From: Ottowia beijingensis | Lineage (GTDB): Bacteria; Pseudomonadota; Gammaproteobacteria; Burkholderiales; Burkholderiaceae_C | DNA: 64,000 nucleotides | Assembly (NCBI RefSeq): GCF_013423955.1 | Contig: NZ_JACCKX010000001.1 | Location: forward strand, 620,001 to 684,000 | Reading direction: 5' to 3' | Part shown: positions 56,500 to 64,000 of the stretch, one piece after another | Position numbering within the stretch: the first letter of the stretch is position 1 | Layout: each line of letters begins with the position of its first letter | Translations under genes and position numbers: made by a program | The notes under the pieces: model-generated | Seen by the model: only the letters and a program-made list of their open reading frames with translations | The model's database searches: none | What the model was told of the DNA's origin: nothing

Positions 56500-57800
56500 A
56501 ACGCAGGACGCGCGCGGCTGCACCGTGGACGCGTTCCACGCCGTGCGCGCCACCACCGAGCGGCTGGTGCAGGGCCTGACGCCCGACGACTGCATGGTGC
56601 AGTCGATGCCCGACGCCAGCCCCGTCAAATGGCACCTGGCACACACCAGCTGGTTCTTCGAGCAGTTCATCCTGGGCCCGGCGGGCGTGGCGCCGTTCGA
56701 CGAGCGCTATGCGGCGCTGTTCAACTCCTACTACGTCGGCGCCGGCACGCGCCACCCGCGCGCACGGCGCGGCGACCTGTCGCGCCCGCCGCTGGACGAG
56801 GTGCTGGCCTACCGCCGGCACGTGACGCGCGCCGTCGCCGACCTGCTGCCGCGCGCCGACCCCACGCCACGGCGCTGGCGCGCCTGGGTATCGAGCACGA
56901 ACAGCAGCACCAGGAGCTGATCCTCACCGACCTGAAGCACCACCTGTTCTCGCAGCCGCTGACGCCGGCGTACCGGCCGGTGCCGGCGCACGACGGCGCA
57001 GAGCCGGCCGCGCTCCAATTCACCGCCGTCGACGGCGGCCTGTGCGACATCGGCCACGCAGGCGGGGCCTTCGGCTTCGACAACGAATTTCCGCGCCACC
57101 GCGTGTGGCTGGAGCCGTTCGAGATCACCGACCGGCTGGTCACCGAAGCCGAGTACCTGGCGTTCATGCACGATGGCGGCTACGCGCAGGCCACGCTGTG
57201 GCTGTCCGACGGCTGGGCCACGCGCGAGGCCGAGGGCTGGCAGGCCCCCTGTACTGGCGCGCCGATGAAGACGGCGCCTGGCAAGTCTTCACCCTGGGTG
57301 GCTGGCGCGCGCCGCGCGCCGACGTGCCGGTGTGCCACGTCAGCCATTACGAGGCCGATGCCTTCGCCCGCTGGGCCGGCGCCCGCCTGCCCACCGAAGC
57401 CGAATGGGAACACGCCGCGGCAACCTCGGCCGACGGCACATGGCATGGCGCGTTGCTGGAAGACGAGGCCTTTCACCCCACGCCCGCCGCGCATGGGGCG
57501 GGCCTGCGGCAGCTGCTGGGCGACTGCTGGCAATGGACGGCCAGCGCCTACCTGCCCTACCCCGGCTACCGCGTGCCCGCAGGCACCGTGGGCGAATACA
57601 ACGGCAAGTTCATGTCGGGGCAGATGGTGCTGAAGGGCGCCTCGTGCGCCACGCCGCGCAGCCACGCGCGGCCGAGCTACCGCAATTTCTTTCCGCCCGG
57701 CGCGCGCTGGCAGTTCTCTGGCATCCGGCTGGCGCGCGATGGCGTTGCGCGGTCAGCGTTGGCTGAACAGGAAGTACTCGGACCCGCATCCGCTTTGTAG
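56480..57800 (+). CDS. egtB: Ergothioneine biosynthesis sulfoxide synthase EgtB, two frame breaks
   Basis: Non-heme iron enzyme joining hercynine with a thiol (Cys or gamma-Glu-Cys). DinB_2 domain with iron ligands in [13 protein letters not shown] and [10 protein letters not shown], then FGE-sulfatase domain ([69 protein letters not shown]). One C lost in CCCC 56860-56863 ([18 protein letters not shown]) and in CCCCC 57245-57249 ([16 protein letters not shown]). Repaired length 440 residues. No EgtA, EgtC or EgtE gene in the window. Confidence 0.93.
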
Positions 57801-57869
57801 AAGCGGGCGTGCCCGCGATCCAGGGTTCGTGGCACCCAGTCGTCTCATCGCGGGCACGCCCGCTCCTGC
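57797..57869. repeat. REP inverted pair 9, variant
   Basis: Arms AAGCGGGCGTGCCCGCGAT and ATCGCGGGCACGCCCGCTC differ from the main type by TT to GT in the centre, with compensating change in the partner arm, so the stem is conserved. Confidence 0.85.
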
Positions 57870-57899
57870 AGCGCCCTCCAGGATGTGTGGCCAATCAAT

Positions 57900-57996
57900 A
57901 ACATTTTGATAGCGCCTGGCGCACGTCACCAAACGATTTCAGATACAAAAATCACATTAAATCGTTATATAACAAGCGCAAGCAGCTTCTTTTTGT
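57900..57996. repeat. Dispersed ~90-bp intergenic repeat, copy 5
   Basis: TTTTGATAGCGCCTGGCGC at left, AACGATTTCAGATAC core, CAAGCGCAAGCAGCTTCTTT at right; then the convergent gene end. Confidence 0.75.
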
Positions 57997-58017
57997 AGTA
58001 AAGGGCGACGACGCGGC

Positions 58018-58407
58018 TCAGGCCTTGACCGGCCCATCCACCACCTCGGCCGCGCTGCGGAACGCCTCCACCGCGCACGGCACACCGCAGTAGATGCTGG
58101 CGTGCAGCAGCACTTCCTGAATCTCCTCGACGCTCGCGCCGTTGTTCAGCGCGCCGCGCACGTGCCCCTTCAGCTCGTGCTGTCGACCCAGTGCGGTGAG
58201 CATGGCCACGGTGACCAGGCTGCGCGTCTTCAAGTCCAGCCCCGGCCGCTGCCACACATCGCCCCAGGCGTTGCGCGTGATGGCGTGCTGCATCGGCTCG
58301 GTGAACGGCGTCATGCCGGCGAAGGCACGGTCGACGAAGTCGTCGCCCATCACCTGGCGGCGCGTCTTCAGGCCGTTCTGGAAGTCGGGATCGTCGGGCA
58401 GGTTCAT
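58018..58407 (-). CDS. Carboxymuconolactone decarboxylase family protein
   Basis: 129 residues from ATG 58407 (MNLPDDPDFQNGLKTRRQVM). Motif LKTRSLVTVAMLTALGRQHE, HVRGALNNGASVEEIQEVLL and a Cys-containing segment YCGVPCAVEAFRSA. Close to 4-carboxymuconolactone decarboxylase (PcaC) in length and layout, an enzyme of the protocatechuate branch, but members of this fold also act in redox. No other pca genes are near. Divergent from another AhpD-fold gene, 81 bp between starts. Confidence 0.85.
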   Translation of the reverse strand: MNLPDDPDFQNGLKTRRQVMGDDFVDRAFAGMTPFTEPMQHAITRNAWGDVWQRPGLDLKTRSLVTVAMLTALGRQHELKGHVRGALNNGASVEEIQEVLLHASIYCGVPCAVEAFRSAAEVVDGPVKA

Positions 58408-58488
58408 GGCTGTCGCTTTCGTGGTCGTGGGTGAATAACAGGCGCAGCATAATGAATCCGTTGCCACGCATATAAAAGGAGACATGCC

Positions 58489-59084
58489 ATGAGCCGCTAC
58501 CCCCTCGCCGACATCAACGCCCTGCCCGATGACATCAAGGCCAAGGTGCTCGAAGTGCAATCCAAGGTCGGCTTCGTGCCCAACGTGTTCCTGGGCCTGG
58601 CGCGCCGCCCGGCCGAATGGCGCGCCTTCTTCGCCTACCACGACGCGCTGATGGAGCCCGAAAGCGTGGGCCGCACCAGCAACCTGAGCAAGGGCGACCG
58701 CGAGATGATCGTCACCACCACCAGCGCCGCCAACCAGTGCCTGTACTGCGTGGTGGCGCACGGCGCGCTGCTGCGCATCTACGAGAAAAAGCCGATGGTG
58801 GCCGACCAGGTGGCCGTGAACTACCGCAAGGCCACCGACATCACCCCGCGCCAGCGCGCCATGCTCGACTTCGCCATGAAGGTGTGCGAGCGCTCGCACG
58901 AGATCAGCGAGGACGACTTCGCCCCCTGCACGCGCACGGCTTCGACGACGAGGACATCTGGGACATCGCCGCCATCACGGCCTTCTTCGGGCTGTCCAAC
59001 CGCATCGCCAGCTTCAGCGGCATGCAGCCGAACCCCGAGTTCTATCTGATGGGGCGCGTTCCGCGCGAGAAGAAGCCGGCGTGA
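58489..59084 (+). CDS. AhpD-like peroxidase-related protein, frameshifted
   Basis: Repaired length about 198 residues. CLYCVVAHGALLR has the CxxC plus His proton-relay arrangement of alkylhydroperoxidase AhpD-core proteins; GFVPNVFLGLARRPAEWRAF and NPEFYLMGR are typical of the uncharacterized peroxidase-related subgroup. AAAGGAGA before ATG 58489. One C missing in CCCCC 58922-58926 (EDDFAP|LHAHGFDDEDIWD). Probably a thiol-dependent peroxidase. Confidence 0.9.
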
Positions 59085-59194
59085 GTGGGCCACTGCGATG
59101 GCACGCCACGAAATCCGGCCAGGCCGTTCGGGCTGAGTCTGTCGACGCCTCGCACACGCCTGCACTTTGACAAACTCCGCGCGCACGGCGCCTG

Positions 59195-59322
59195 ATTACC
59201 GACCGGTAATTTTAATGCGTGCAAATCTGTTGAAATCGGAATAAATTACCGACCGGTAATTTATTCCTTGACACTCGGCATGACTCAGAATAAATTACTG
59301 ACCGGTAATTTCGTTATTCTGA
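59195..59322. promoter_or_regulatory. Three evenly spaced palindromic operators upstream of hipBA
   Basis: ATTACC-GACC-GGTAAT at 59195-59210, the same core within a 13-bp-arm palindrome (GGAATAAATTACC / GGTAATTTATTCC) at 59238-59267, and ATTACT-GACC-GGTAAT at 59294-59309 inside a wider TCAGAATAA...TTATTCTGA inverted repeat. Centres are 50 and 49 bp apart, close to five helical turns. Presumed HipB sites. Confidence 0.85.
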
Positions 59323-59324
59323 CC

Positions 59325-59590
59325 GTGTCCACCCCCACCTGCCCGCCCCTGCCACCCTCCTGCCCACCGTCGTCCGCACGGCCGCCGACCTGGGCCGCAT
59401 CGCGCAGGCCCAGCGCATCGCCCTCGGCCTGCGCCAGATCGACCTGGCGGGCATCGGCAACACCGGCAACCGCCTGATCGTCGACATCGAGAAGGGCAAG
59501 CCCACCGTGCAGTTGCAGAAGGTGCTCGACGTGCTCGACCTGCTGGGGCTTGAAGTGGTGCTGCGCCCCAAATCCGCCGGGCCGCTGTGA
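59325..59590 (+). CDS. hipB: HipB-like antitoxin (Xre/HTH), frameshifted start
   Basis: Repaired length 88 residues. Body TAADLGRIAQAQRIALGLRQ, IDLAGIGNTGNRLIVDIEKG, KPTVQLQKVLDVLDLLGLEV is a HipB-type HTH (helices about 18-70). No start codon lies in that frame; GTG 59325 (VSTPTCPP) connects if one C is restored at about 59347-59360. The stop TGA overlaps hipA's ATG (TGATG). It is expected to bind the three upstream palindromes and to neutralise HipA. Confidence 0.85.
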
Positions 59591-60840
59591 TGCCGCGCGC
59601 CGCCGCGCTCGACGTGTTCTACGGCACCGAGCCCATGGGCACGGTGCATGACACCACGCCGCTCGGTTTTGAATACGCGCCCACCTGGCTGCAGCGCGCC
59701 GACGCCTTCGCGCTGTGTGCCATCGGCCTGGCACCCGGCCGCATCGATTCGCCCGAAGTCCACGCCTTCTTCGAGAACCTGCTGCCCGAAGGCGACCTGC
59801 GCGCCTACATGGCGCAGCAGCGCAAGGCGTCCACGCTGTTCTCGCTGCTGCTGGAGGTGGCGGGCGACACGGCCGGCGCCTTCGTGCTGCTGCCGCAGGG
59901 CCATCGGCCCGAACCACCGCGCTACCAGCGCACCACCTGGAAGACACTGGCCGACACCATTCGCCAGCAGTCGGCCGCCGCCATCCAGTCTCAGGGTGGC
60001 CGCACGCGCATCTCGCTGGCGGGCGCGCAGGACAAGGCGTCCATCGCCCTGCTCGACGGCCCCGAGCCGTGGCTGCCCCAAGGCGCCGCGCCCTCCACCC
60101 ACATCCTCAAGCCCGACATCCGCCGCCTGCCCAAGGTGCGCGACTCCGCCGCCAACGAAGCCATCGTCATGCGTGCCGCGCACCACTGCGGGCTGAACGT
60201 GGCCCCCGTGTTCTACGAACCCACCACCCGCGCCTGCATCGTCGAACGCTTCGACCGCGTGCGCCAACCCGACGGCAGCCTGCGCCGCCTGGTGCAGTAC
60301 GACTTCTGCCAGCTCTCCGGCCTGGGCTCGGAGCGCAAGTACGAGAAGGAAGGCGGCCCCAGCCTGGCGGCCTGCGCCGCCCTGGTGCGCCGCTACAGCG
60401 CCCGCCCCGCGCTGGACTTGCAGGCGCTGGCGCAGTGGGTGCTGTTCAACCTGTACGTCGGCAACAACGACAGCCACGCCAAGAACCTCTCCATCTACCA
60501 CCGCCCCGGCGAAGGCGTGCGCCTGACGCCCTTCTATGACCTGATGTGCACGCGCATCTATCCCGGACTGTCAGACGAATTCGCGTTCAGCCTTGGCGGC
60601 GAAACGCGCCCTGGGCAGTTCGGCGGCGAGCATCTGGAGGCCCTGGCGGCGCAATTGGGCATGGGGGCTCGCTATGTCCGCGGGATGGCAGGCGAGTTGG
60701 CTGCGCGGGTGCCGGAGGCACTGAACCTTGGCCTTGAAGAAGTCATGCCCTTCCTCCCTGCCAGCGGGCAAGGTTTGGCTGACAGGCTGGCCATGAAGGT
60801 GAAGTCCATCACACGGCGCACGGTCGAGCGTTTCAGGTAG
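59590..60840 (+). CDS. hipA: HipA-family Ser/Thr kinase toxin
   Basis: 416 residues. Gly-rich loop ISLAGAQDKASIAL, THILKPDI (ATP Lys), FDRVRQPDGSLRRLVQYDFC, catalytic NNDSHAKNLSI and metal-binding FYDLMCTRIYPGLSDEFAFS. HipA toxins phosphorylate a tRNA synthetase (GltX in E. coli) and cause persistence. ATG 59590 overlaps the hipB stop, so coupled translation. Frame intact. Activation loop looks complete, so activity is plausible. Confidence 0.95.
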   Translation: MPRAAALDVFYGTEPMGTVHDTTPLGFEYAPTWLQRADAFALCAIGLAPGRIDSPEVHAFFENLLPEGDLRAYMAQQRKASTLFSLLLEVAGDTAGAFVLLPQGHRPEPPRYQRTTWKTLADTIRQQSAAAIQSQGGRTRISLAGAQDKASIALLDGPEPWLPQGAAPSTHILKPDIRRLPKVRDSAANEAIVMRAAHHCGLNVAPVFYEPTTRACIVERFDRVRQPDGSLRRLVQYDFCQLSGLGSERKYEKEGGPSLAACAALVRRYSARPALDLQALAQWVLFNLYVGNNDSHAKNLSIYHRPGEGVRLTPFYDLMCTRIYPGLSDEFAFSLGGETRPGQFGGEHLEALAAQLGMGARYVRGMAGELAARVPEALNLGLEEVMPFLPASGQGLADRLAMKVKSITRRTVERFR

Positions 60841-60954
60841 CGGCGTTTCGCTGCTCAGGCTCGCCCATAGGCCGCTGGGCGACTGCCCGTCATCCCCTTT
60901 CACACTCCCGCATTCCAATCGTCACATGCACCCACGCGCTGGCAGCGCCGGGCG

Positions 60955-62208
60955 ATGACGCGCGGCATCGGTTACCTGATCGCGGCACAGTTCGTGTCGG
61001 GGCTGGCCGACAACGCATTGCTCATCGTCGCCATCGCGCGGCTGGCGGAGCTGGGCGACCAGCCGTGGATGGCGCCGCTGCTCAAGGGCGTGTTCACGCT
61101 GGCCTATGTGGTGCTGGCGCCGCTGGTGGGCGCGCTGGCCGACCGCTGGCCGAAGGCGCGGGTGATGCTGGCCGCCAACGCGCTGAAGGGCGCCGGCTGC
61201 GCGCTGATGCTGGCGGGCGCCGACCCGCTGCTGGCCTACGGGCTGGCGGGCGTGGGCGCGGCGGTGTATTCGCCCGCCAAGTACGGCCTGGTGGTGGAGC
61301 TGGCGCCACCGCAGCAACTGGTGAACGCCAATGGCTGGCTGGAGGTGACGACGGTGGCCGCCATCATCCTGGGCACGGCGCTGGGCGGCGTGCTGGTGGG
61401 GCCGACGCTGGTGCAGGCGCTGGGCACCGCGCCGGCCGGCGCGGGCCTGGCGGTGGGCGGCGCGCTGGTGGTGGCGCTGGGCGTGGTGCTGGTGCTGTAC
61501 GGGCTGGCCGGGGCGCTGAACCTGGCGATTCCGCGGCCCGCGGCCAGCGTGGCCGAGCGGCACGCGCTGCCACCCGGCGCGCTGCAATTTTTGCAGCGCT
61601 TTGCGCACGCCCAGCGCACGCTGTGGCGTGATGCGCTGGGTGGCGCCTCGCTGGGCGTGACGACGCTGTTCTGGGGTGCGGGGGCCACGCTGCAGTTCGT
61701 GGTGCTGGCCTGGGCACAGCAGCGGCTGGGCTTGTCGCTGTCGCAGGCGGCGTACCTGCAGGGCGTGGTGGCGGTGGGCATTGCGCTGGGCGCGCTGGCC
61801 GCCGGGCGCTGGGTGGCACTGGGGCAGGCGCTGCGCGTGCTGCCGCTGGGCGTGGCGATGGGCCTGGCCGTGCCGCTGCTGACGCTGGTGCACAGCGTGG
61901 CGCTGGCGGCGCCGTTGCTGGCGGCGGTGGGTGCGCTGGCGGGCTTGTTCGTGGTGCCGATGAACGCGCTGCTGCAGCACCGCGGCCAGCGGCTGCTGGG
62001 CAGCGGCGAATCCATCGCGGTGCAGAACTTCAATGAAAACGCGGCCGTGCTGGCGATGCTGGGCACGTATGCGGGGCTGCAGGCCGCGGGCTGGCCGCTG
62101 CCGTGGCTGGTGGGGCTGCTGGGCACGGCGGTGGCCGCCGGGGTGGCGCTGGTGATGTGGCGCCTGCGCCAGCGGGCCGCGCGCGGGTTGATGTGGAGCG
62201 CACCTTGA
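60955..62208 (+). CDS. lplT: Lysophospholipid transporter LplT
   Basis: 417-residue MFS protein with 12 predicted helices that flips lysophospholipids across the inner membrane for re-acylation. Starts MTRGIGYLIAAQFVSGLADN; YSPAKYGLVVELAPPQQLVN, WLEVTTVAAIILGTALGGVL and VQNFNENAAVLAMLGTYAG are LplT signatures. The acyltransferase gene aas, its usual partner in enterobacteria, is not in the window. No clear ribosome site before the ATG. Confidence 0.92.
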   Translation: MTRGIGYLIAAQFVSGLADNALLIVAIARLAELGDQPWMAPLLKGVFTLAYVVLAPLVGALADRWPKARVMLAANALKGAGCALMLAGADPLLAYGLAGVGAAVYSPAKYGLVVELAPPQQLVNANGWLEVTTVAAIILGTALGGVLVGPTLVQALGTAPAGAGLAVGGALVVALGVVLVLYGLAGALNLAIPRPAASVAERHALPPGALQFLQRFAHAQRTLWRDALGGASLGVTTLFWGAGATLQFVVLAWAQQRLGLSLSQAAYLQGVVAVGIALGALAAGRWVALGQALRVLPLGVAMGLAVPLLTLVHSVALAAPLLAAVGALAGLFVVPMNALLQHRGQRLLGSGESIAVQNFNENAAVLAMLGTYAGLQAAGWPLPWLVGLLGTAVAAGVALVMWRLRQRAARGLMWSAP

Positions 62209-62489
62209 AGCCGTTGAGATTTCCGCCGTCCCTGACACGCTGCCGGCCCTCACCCCAACCCTCTCCCAGAGGGAGAGGGAGCTTTCTTTGGCGCAGCACG
62301 CGCTGTCGAGCCTCGAGAAGCCGCCCTCCAGGAAAACGCCGACAGGTTGAAGCCGCCTGGCTTATCTGCACCCGACAAACGACGCATGACTTGGCTTCGC
62401 CTCCATGACGAAGCGCGTCGTCATTTGTCATGCCGGCACCCGCCGGCAGTCATTCGTCATTTGTCATCGCAAGCCTTGAAGGAGCCAAC
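62209..62489. repeat. CCTCTCCC palindrome and GTCATTTGTCAT repeat
   Basis: 62231-62283: TGACACGCTGCCGGCCCTCA then CCCCAACCCTCTCCC/GGGAGAGGGAGC, same flank as 12110 and 23880. 62395-62466: TCGTCATTTGTCATGCCGGC, CCGCCGGCAGTCATTCGTCA, related to the array at 28501. No gene. Confidence 0.75.
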
Positions 62490-63540
62490 ATGAAGATCAT
62501 GATCGTCACCGACGCGTGGGAGCCGCAGGTCAATGGCGTGGTGCGCACGCTGAAGATGACCACGCGCCACCTGCAGGAGATGGGGCACAGCACGCACATC
62601 CTGTCGCCGCTGGATTTCAGGTCGTTCCCCTGCCCCACCTACCCCGAGATTTCCCTCGCGGTGGTCACGCGGCGCGCGGTGGCGCGGCACATCGACGCCG
62701 TGGCGCCCGACTGCCTGCACATCGCCACCGAGGGGCCACTGGGCTGGGCCGCGCGGGCGGTGGCGGTCAAGCGTGGCTGGCCGTTCACCACGGCGTACCA
62801 CAGCCGCTTTCCCGAGTACGTGCATGCGCGCGTGCGGGTGCCGGTGGGCTGGAGCTACGCGCTGCTGCGCAAGTTCCACAACGCCGGCCGCGCCACGCTG
62901 GCGCCCACGCCGGCCATCGTCGATGACCTGCGGGCGCGCGGCTTCACCCAGGCGCGGCTGTGGTCGCGCGGGGTCAATCTGGAAGCCTTCAGCCCCGAGG
63001 GGCCGAGGCTGCCGCGCGACAGCTCTCCGGTGTTCCTCTACGTCGGCCGGCTGGCGGTGGAGAAGCAGGTGCACAAGTTTCTCGAACTCGATCTGCCGGG
63101 CGAGAAGTGGGTGGCCGGCACGGGGCCGGAAGAAGCCAGGCTGAAGGCGCAGTACCCCCACGCGCGCTGGTTCGGCGTGCTGAGCGGCGACGATCTGGCC
63201 ACCGTGTACCGCAGCGCCGACGTGATGGTGTTCCCCAGCGTGACCGACACCTTCGGCCTGGTGATGGTGGAGTCGATGGCCTGCGGCACGCCGGTGGCCG
63301 CCTACCCGGTGCCGGGGCCGATCGACGTGGTGGGCCACGATTCGGCCGGTGGCGTGATCGACGACGACCTGCGCGCCGCCTGCCTGGCCGCGCTGGCCGC
63401 CGCGCGACGGCGTGCGGCGGCACGCCGAACAGTTCAACTGGCCCACGGCCACGCGGCAGTTCGAGCAGGCGCTGGTGCGCATCGCACGGACCAGCGACGT
63501 GGACAAGCAGGCGCCGCGCGAGTCGCTGCAAAGCCCGTGA
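62490..63540 (+). CDS. GT4-family glycosyltransferase, frame break
   Basis: Repaired length about 350 residues. N-terminal MKIMIVTDAWEPQVNGVVRT (donor/acceptor cleft), PLGWAARAVAVKRGWPFTTA, YHSRFPEYVHARV, then the GT-B second domain with VFLYVGRLAVEKQVHKFLEL and the EX7E-type VTDTFGLVMVESMACGTPVA. This is the pattern of alpha-mannosyltransferases/SqdX-like enzymes. The end changes frame at 63400-63406 (GC dinucleotide lost), giving RDGVRRHAEQFNWPTATRQF to stop 63540. GGAG before ATG 62490. Product glycan or glycolipid unknown. Confidence 0.9.
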
Positions 63541-63616
63541 GGGGCGGCGGCCCGGTGCGTGCCGTGCGGGTCCACGCCCCTTGCTTTGCAGGCCGCGAGC
63601 GAACGCGCCGGATACT

Positions 63617-63665
63617 ACAAAAATAGCTGCCAGCGCTTGTCAGGCAAGCGCTGGCAGCCATTTTC
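63617..63665. terminator. Bidirectional hairpin between glycosyltransferase and ppa
   Basis: AAAATAGCTGCCAGCGCTTG and CAAGCGCTGGCAGCCATTTT form a nearly perfect stem of about 18 bp with a 5-base loop, flanked by A and T runs, between converging genes. It is a compact copy of the AGCTG repeat family acting as terminator both ways. Confidence 0.85.
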
Positions 63666-63699
63666 ACATCAAAGCCCTGCGCTGCAGGGCGGGCGCCCA

Positions 63700-64000
63700 T
63701 CAGCCTTCGGGATTGGCCTTCTTGTAGGCGGCGATGCCGTCGGTGATTTCCTTGCGGGCGGCGTCGGGGCCTTCCCAGCCCAGCACCTTGACCCACTTGC
63801 CCGGCTCCAGGTCCTTATAGTGCTCGAAGAAGTGCGCGATGGAGGCGGTGCGCGCGGGGTTCAGGTCTTCCGGCTTCTGCCAGCTGCTGTAGAGCGACAG
63901 CACCTTCCTGATCGGCACGGCCAGCACCTTGCCGTCTTCGCCCGCTTCGTCCTGCATCTTCAGGATGCCGATGGGGCGGCAGGTGACCACCACGCCGGGG
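63700..64000 (-). CDS. ppa: Inorganic pyrophosphatase, C-terminal part (runs off window)
   Basis: The last about 99 residues of a family I soluble pyrophosphatase: VVTCRPIGILKMQDEAGEDG carries the conserved metal-binding DEAGED, followed by LNPARTASIAHFFEHYKDLE and KWVKVLGWEGPDAARKEI. The 5' end lies beyond 64000. Hydrolyses PPi to drive biosynthesis. Converges on the glycosyltransferase across a bidirectional terminator. Confidence 0.93.
   Translation of the reverse strand, partial: PGVVVTCRPIGILKMQDEAGEDGKVLAVPIRKVLSLYSSWQKPEDLNPARTASIAHFFEHYKDLEPGKWVKVLGWEGPDAARKEITDGIAAYKKANPEG

Noticed and set aside
60922..62253. Long minus-strand open frame opposite lplT, and similar ones opposite 3157-4479, 8027-9646 and 29246-30868
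   Set aside because: Each is the antisense shadow of a well-identified gene, with biased composition and no family resemblance.

Overview
The window reads as a chromosome segment of a high-GC betaproteobacterium in Burkholderiales, most likely family Comamonadaceae. The basis is the prs-rplY-pth block, a TrpS carrying a C-terminal YegP-like domain, the MetY, TAXI-TRAP and DUF2783 families, and copies of an intergenic AGCTG...GCGCTTG repeat that I associate with this family. Genus is not resolved. I found no tRNA, rRNA, prophage, insertion sequence or CRISPR array.

Layout. 0-3 kb: prs, rplY, pth and a YfhL-type ferredoxin. 3-11 kb: a peptide-type ABC transporter (two permeases, two ATPases, binding protein) interrupted by an RHH/PIN toxin-antitoxin-like pair and followed by an amidase. 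11-24 kb: housekeeping genes (PHP phosphoesterase, Sua5-like, M50 protease, trpS, a response regulator facing a histidine kinase, aroC, CBS protein, metY, hydrolase, YihY, DUF2069). 24-28 kb: FAD-linked oxidase, GNAT, DEAD-box helicase. 28.5-33.1 kb: MarR regulator divergent from an aromatic-type cluster (FAD hydroxylase, DUF2783, VOC protein, fumarylacetoacetase). 33.4-36.3 kb: antitoxin, PIN toxin and dinB in overlapping order, then a crotonase. 36.6-43.2 kb: SemiSWEET, PfkB kinase, GntR, queF, hydrolase, 2OG-Fe oxygenase, yaaA, rluA. 43.2-49.2 kb: unknown protein, TAXI-TRAP transporter and class III aminotransferase. 50.2-53.1 kb: ketone-body genes (bdhA, scoB, scoA) with a divergent PAS-LuxR regulator. 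53.2-57.8 kb: an ethylbenzene-dehydrogenase-type heme protein with a membrane partner, facing egtD-egtB. 58-64 kb: two AhpD-like proteins, hipBA with three operators, lplT, a glycosyltransferase and the end of ppa.

Two features colour the whole window. First, about 30 genes carry a one- or two-base frameshift, nearly always a shortened homopolymer or GC/AG dinucleotide run, while the protein continues intact in the next frame. This looks like long-read consensus error rather than gene decay, so these genes are given as whole CDSs with the break marked. Second, intergenic space is crowded with dispersed repeats: about ten REP pairs of Pseudomonas-like sequence, five roughly 90-bp repeats, CCTCTCCC palindromes, and a 7-bp tandem array.

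Functional links. Fumarylacetoacetase releases acetoacetate, which the ScoAB CoA-transferase and 3-hydroxybutyrate dehydrogenase can handle. The heme-protein operon has FNR/Anr-like sites upstream, suggesting oxygen control. Both the hip and sco promoters carry strong palindromes that are good operator candidates.
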